The position numbers and the translations under genes were made by a program. A stretch of 64,000 nt of DNA. It comes from Brevipalpus yothersi (taxonomy: Eukaryota; Arthropoda; Arachnida; Trombidiformes; Tenuipalpidae). The notes under the pieces are model-generated. The model had not been told where the DNA came from and made no database searches. It worked only from the letters and a program-made list of their open reading frames with translations. How positions within the stretch are numbered: the first letter of the stretch is position 1; the number at the start of each line of letters is the position of its first letter. The stretch covers positions 2,741-66,740 of the forward strand of contig QZCP01000043.1 of NCBI GenBank assembly GCA_003956705.1, in the 5' to 3' direction. Shown here piece by piece: positions 59,948 through 64,000 of this stretch.

Positions 59948-62479
59948 AATAGATGAATGCTTAAGAAAAGAAGTCAAATTATATGACTGTGATGATGTAC
60001 CACATATGATTCTCATCACATACAGTTATACAAAGTTACTCCCCAAAAAAAATTTTTTCTTACTTCTTGACGAAGATGGAAAGATGGGTGATGATAATTA
60101 TGAAATGCAAAATTATGGCCAATCCAGAGAATTGAGTGAGAGAGTATAAGATATGTCATGTGTAAGCAAAAATTTGAATGAGAGTTTCATTTGGTGAGTG
60201 TGTATTCTATTGGCAAAATGCCAGAAAAAGTTCCTTGGTAAGAATCGAAACCAAAACCGAATATACAGCCAAAACAATTTGCAAGTGTGTATACATAACC
60301 GTGTTGGGTGGGAAAATGTTCATCTATTTGAGCGGGAAACAAGGAGCCGAAAGGTTTGAATGAATAAAAAGAAAAAAATTATGCCTAATCAAGTGAATTC
60401 TTCTAGAAGTCTATCAACATCTAGTCTTTCTTTCTCTCTCTCTTTCCAAAACTTTCAACTATTCACAGTTTTTTTCACCTCCTCATTATGATGAATATTT
60501 ATTTGTTGCCTCTTAGGTGTGGGCGTTAAAGAAGAAAAAATAATAAGAAGAGTAGCCGAAAAAAATATGATAAAAGAGTGTGAAAAATTCCTTTTCACAA
60601 ATAATTAATTATATAGTGTATGAAGTATTTAATATAATCATTCACTTTATCCTGGAAAAGAATATATAGTATGTGGGAGTAGATAATTCTTCTTTGGCTT
60701 CTTTTCCTCTGCCGATAAAACTCATTCCTCTTCGGCTTCTCTTCTCTTCTTCCACCCAAAAAATATCAATGAGTTTGAGATCAATTTTTTGATTGGATAG
60801 ACAGAACAATTATCATTTATTGTTGATTGACAGTTTTAACGGATCTAGGAAATAAAGAATGAGAATAGAGCGAAAAAGTCTCCGTGTATATATGTATTTG
60901 ATAATAACCATAGTGAATAAAAGCAAACTTGGCTTCATTCGTGTGATTATTGTACATTTTCTCTCGATTCTCTGTCTCCAATTTTTCTATCTTCTCTTTG
61001 TCATTTGTAACTTCGATCTCAGTTATATCATGCAAAGCATCAGACAATTCTGATAGTATATATATATAAATGAGAGAGAGAGAGAGAGAGGGAGAGAAAA
61101 AGGAAAAGTTCCGGGGTCAGATAAGTTCAGAAAATAAACAAAAAGAGGCTCTCCAAAGAAGCACGAGACATTGATATAGACAATTGATAAAAAAGAGAGA
61201 GAGAACCTCTGTGAATTACCTTTTTCTTTTCCTACTGTTTTCAGTTCATGGGGATCTCGTTCTGATGTTTTATCTCGTTCTGATGATTTGGCATCATTCC
61301 GATTCTGATGAATTAGTGACTATACTATGAACAGTCACCATTGTTTTAGCTCTGGAAATATCCATATTTCTTTCTCCCTTTCGCTCTTTCTCTCTCTCAT
61401 TCCCCCTTGTGAGAATTTTGCTCAAAAAACATTATCAAAAGCAATCAACATGAACTCAGAAAATTGATGATAATTTTCACTGATTCATTAAGTGAAGAAA
61501 TATTATTGAGAATCATTCAATCCATTTCCTTTTCGAATTTCCAAAGTTTTCATTCTTCAACTCCTTATTTGATACTCAACTATTTTCTCTCTCTTTCTCT
61601 CAATCAATCAATCACTACTTTCAATGGTGGGAAAATAAGTAGAAAAGTATCAACAACATAGGAACAAATAGCTCAATGAAAAATTAACTCAATAACAATC
61701 GAATACACATCTCATACATTCCCCATGTACAGGTAAATGGATGCATATCCGCATCAGGCATACCTTAGCAATAATACTCATTCGTTTTCGCTGTTCTCTC
61801 TCACACACATAGACACACACATACATATATACATTCTGTGCCTTATAATTACTTCATGAATGGCAATTTCTTGATGATAAGTCGATAATTTCGCGAAAAC
61901 CAACACGAAGAGCCCCGTTAACTAGAGGTTTTACAAGATATATGTGCGCACCGAATTGACCTCACTTATACCCAGCCAAGCTCGCCTTGTTGCACCAATC
62001 AAGCTTAGCCTCATTCAATGAATTATTGGTACAACCAAATGTATATACATACACACAGGCCACTTTTTACCATTCGGTGAGCCACTGATATCGCTAGTAG
62101 CAACTCGTTAAAATACACCTTGAAGCAAACGAGCGATGCTGGAGAAGAAAAAAAGAGAAAGCAAGAGAGAGAGAGAGAAGTGAATTTTTGAGCACAAATC
62201 ATCAACTCGATGGCTATAACCGTAATTAAAAGGTAACTATTCAGGCTTCATCTTCTTCATCTTCTCTTTCGTTCTTTCTCTTTTTATCCTCTCTCTTGCA
62301 GCCCATGTAATGCTCATGGCTGTTCACTGATTGTGTTTGCCGACTGTGAAAATTCATTTACTTCACCTTTAAAATCAACATGGATGAATTACGAAAGAAG
62401 TAGGAGAGAAAGAGCAAAAAAACCGCCACTTGGGATGCAAGATAGATTGAGAAACGAAATTTCTGTGTCCTCGGACGAA

Positions 62480-62483
<4 letters not shown>

Positions 62484-62517
<34 letters not shown>

Positions 62518-63272
62518 NNNNNNNNNNNNNNNNNNNNNNNNNNNNNNNNNNNNNNNNNNNNNNNNNNNNNNNNNNNNNNNNNNNNNNNNNNNNNNNNNNN
62601 NNNNNNNNNNNNNNNNNNNNNNNNNNNNNNNNNNNNNNNNNNNNNNNNNNNNNNNNNNNNNNNNNNNNNNNNNNNNNNNNNNNNNNNNNNNNNNNNNNNN
62701 NNNNNNNNNNNNNNNNNNNNNNNNNNNNNNNNNNNNNNNNNNNNNNNNNNNNNNNNNNNNNNNNNNNNNNNNNNNNNNNNNNNNNNNNNNNNNNNNNNNN
62801 NNNNNNNNNNNNNNNNNNNNNNNNNNNNNNNNNNNNNNNNNNNNNNNNNNNNNNNNNNNNNNNNNNNNNNNNNNNNNNNNNNNNNNNNNNNNNNNNNNNN
62901 NNNNNNNNNNNNNNNNNNNNNNNNNNNNNNNNNNNNNNNNNNNNNNNNNNNNNNNNNNNNNNNNNNNNNNNNNNNNNNNNNNNNNNNNNNNNNNNNNNNN
63001 NNNNNNNNNNNNNNNNNNNNNNNNNNNNNNNNNNNNNNNNNNNNNNNNNNNNNNNNNNNNNNNNNNNNNNNNNNNNNNNNNNNNNNNNNNNNNNNNNNNN
63101 NNNNNNNNNNNNNNNNNNNNNNNNNNNNNNNNNNNNNNNNNNNNNNNNNNNNNNNNNNNNNNNNNNNNNNNNNNNNNNNNNNNNNNNNNNNNNNNNNNNN
63201 NNNNNNNNNNNNNNNNNNNNNNNNNNNNNNNNNNNNNNNNNNNNNNNNNNNNNNNNNNNNNNNNNNNNNNNN

Positions 63273-63303
<31 letters not shown>

Positions 63304-63335
63304 GCTTTCTCTCTCTTTCTCTCTCTTTCTCTCTT
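62484..63335. repeat. (CT)n microsatellite spanning a 755-bp assembly gap
   Basis: CT repeat on both sides of a run of Ns at 62518-63272. The right side becomes CTCTTT-type degenerate repeat. The gap was probably caused by the repeat itself; the long open frames that seem to cross it are artefacts of Ns and dinucleotide repeat. Confidence 0.95.
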
Positions 63336-64000
63336 GTATTGAGGCATAGCTTCGTCTCGTACCAGCAGTAACAGCAACGAAAAATTCAAGGTTTAATGCA
63401 TAAGCGTTGAATTGATGAGAGAATGTCAACGAACTACCTTGAGAAAAGCATGTAAGTGAGTGAGTGTTGGAAAAATTGTGATGTTAAAAAATATACGAAC
63501 TGTATTTAGGCGAACAGAGAGGAATGAAGAGAGAGAGAGAGAGAGCAACATCCCTCACATATTCGAAGGATTCAAAGGAGTGAGAAGGCAGAAATCACAT
63601 CGAGAAAATTTTGTGTCTCAACACCACCGACACATCGGCAAGTCCTTCGTACCACTATGACTATGTGATGTGTCCTCCAATAAATTGGTTGAAGATGAGA
63701 CCGCGTGATATGAAAACCCAAAAAGAAGAGGAGAAACAGAGACATCCTCTTTCTCTTTCTCCCAGATCTCCCAAAAGAGAGAGAAAGAGAGGATGTGATG
63801 CGAATTGAGAGGAGAGAGAATTTCTCTCTCAGCATCACAACATATCCATATCAAGTATCTTCTCTCTTTCACTCTCTCCACTCTAGCCTCTCATATCCAT
63901 TGTAAGATCTATCATGAGACGATGATGTCTGCCTGTTCAGCATTATCGGGTCAATATTGGAATCAAAGTTTGCCCATGTAATTTTAAGCTGAACATATTT
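63336..64000. other. End of window, nothing recognised
   Basis: AT-rich sequence with short GA/CT tracts. No exon or gene family recognised before the window ends. Confidence 0.5.

Larger units (their letters stand above)
58069..62483. other. Gene-poor region, GA/CT microsatellites
   Basis: No gene recognised. GA/CT arrays lie at about 58952-58999, 59691-59732 and 59894-59945; the remainder is AT-rich with short CT-rich tracts. Confidence 0.5.

Noticed and set aside
62333..63429. Three long open frames of about 340 codons across the N gap
   Set aside because: About 250 codons are Ns and the rest is mostly CT/GA repeat, so there is no evidence for coding.
1..64000. tRNA or rRNA genes, CRISPR arrays, and transposon genes
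   Set aside because: Looked for B-box-like GGTTCGA sequences, reverse transcriptase or transposase motifs and spaced repeats; none was convincing by eye. A tRNAscan and repeat-library search would be decisive.

Overview
The window looks like nuclear DNA of a small arthropod, most likely a chelicerate and probably an acariform mite. The reasons are AT-rich sequence, compact genes with mostly 50-100 bp GT-AG introns, dense (GA)n/(CT)n microsatellites, a complement C3-like gene with anaphylatoxin and NTR domains (a class kept in chelicerates and lost in insects), and insect-type gustatory-receptor-like 7TM genes. The species cannot be fixed from sequence alone. Gene identities rest on recognised motifs and remembered family sequences; no database search was run.

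Layout. 1-2.8 kb: no gene seen. 2.8-9.2 kb (-): complete six-exon C3-like thioester protein. 9.2-16.9 kb: gene-poor. 16.9-20.0 kb (-): Di-Ras small GTPase, five exons, CAAX end. 22.7-23.5 kb (+): secreted histidine-rich protein of unknown function. 24.7-29.8 kb (-): 19-exon IFT122, an intraflagellar transport A subunit. 30.2-33.2 kb (-): two chemoreceptor-like genes. 34-43.7 kb: a compact rearranged block holding, in order, a chimeric MKK7-type kinase (+), eIF3k (+), CDK5 (-), PHF10-like (+) and full-length MKK7/hemipterous (-). 45.0-46.3 kb (-): EB1. 46.3-64 kb: a gene desert full of GA/CT microsatellites, with a 755-bp assembly gap and one weak two-exon candidate.

The most interesting structure is at 33.9-43.2 kb. 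About 1.85 kb of the MKK7 gene, introns included, has been copied in inverted orientation into the first exon of eIF3k. The insert lies between two direct copies of about 390 bp that carry the eIF3k promoter, 5'UTR and first 17 codons. The result is an intact predicted 400-aa kinase that starts with eIF3k's N-terminus, uses a duplicated eIF3k promoter, and keeps the whole MKK7 catalytic domain but lacks most of the MKK7 N-terminal region. A complete eIF3k gene remains just downstream. Divergence between the two MKK7 copies is patchy: exons 1 and 2 differ at about 10% of sites, mostly changing amino acids, while the intron between them and exon 3 are about 99% identical.

The genes are unrelated housekeeping, signalling and sensory genes, not an operon-like pathway. 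IFT122 and the chemoreceptor-like genes could both serve ciliated sensory neurons, but that link is only inference.
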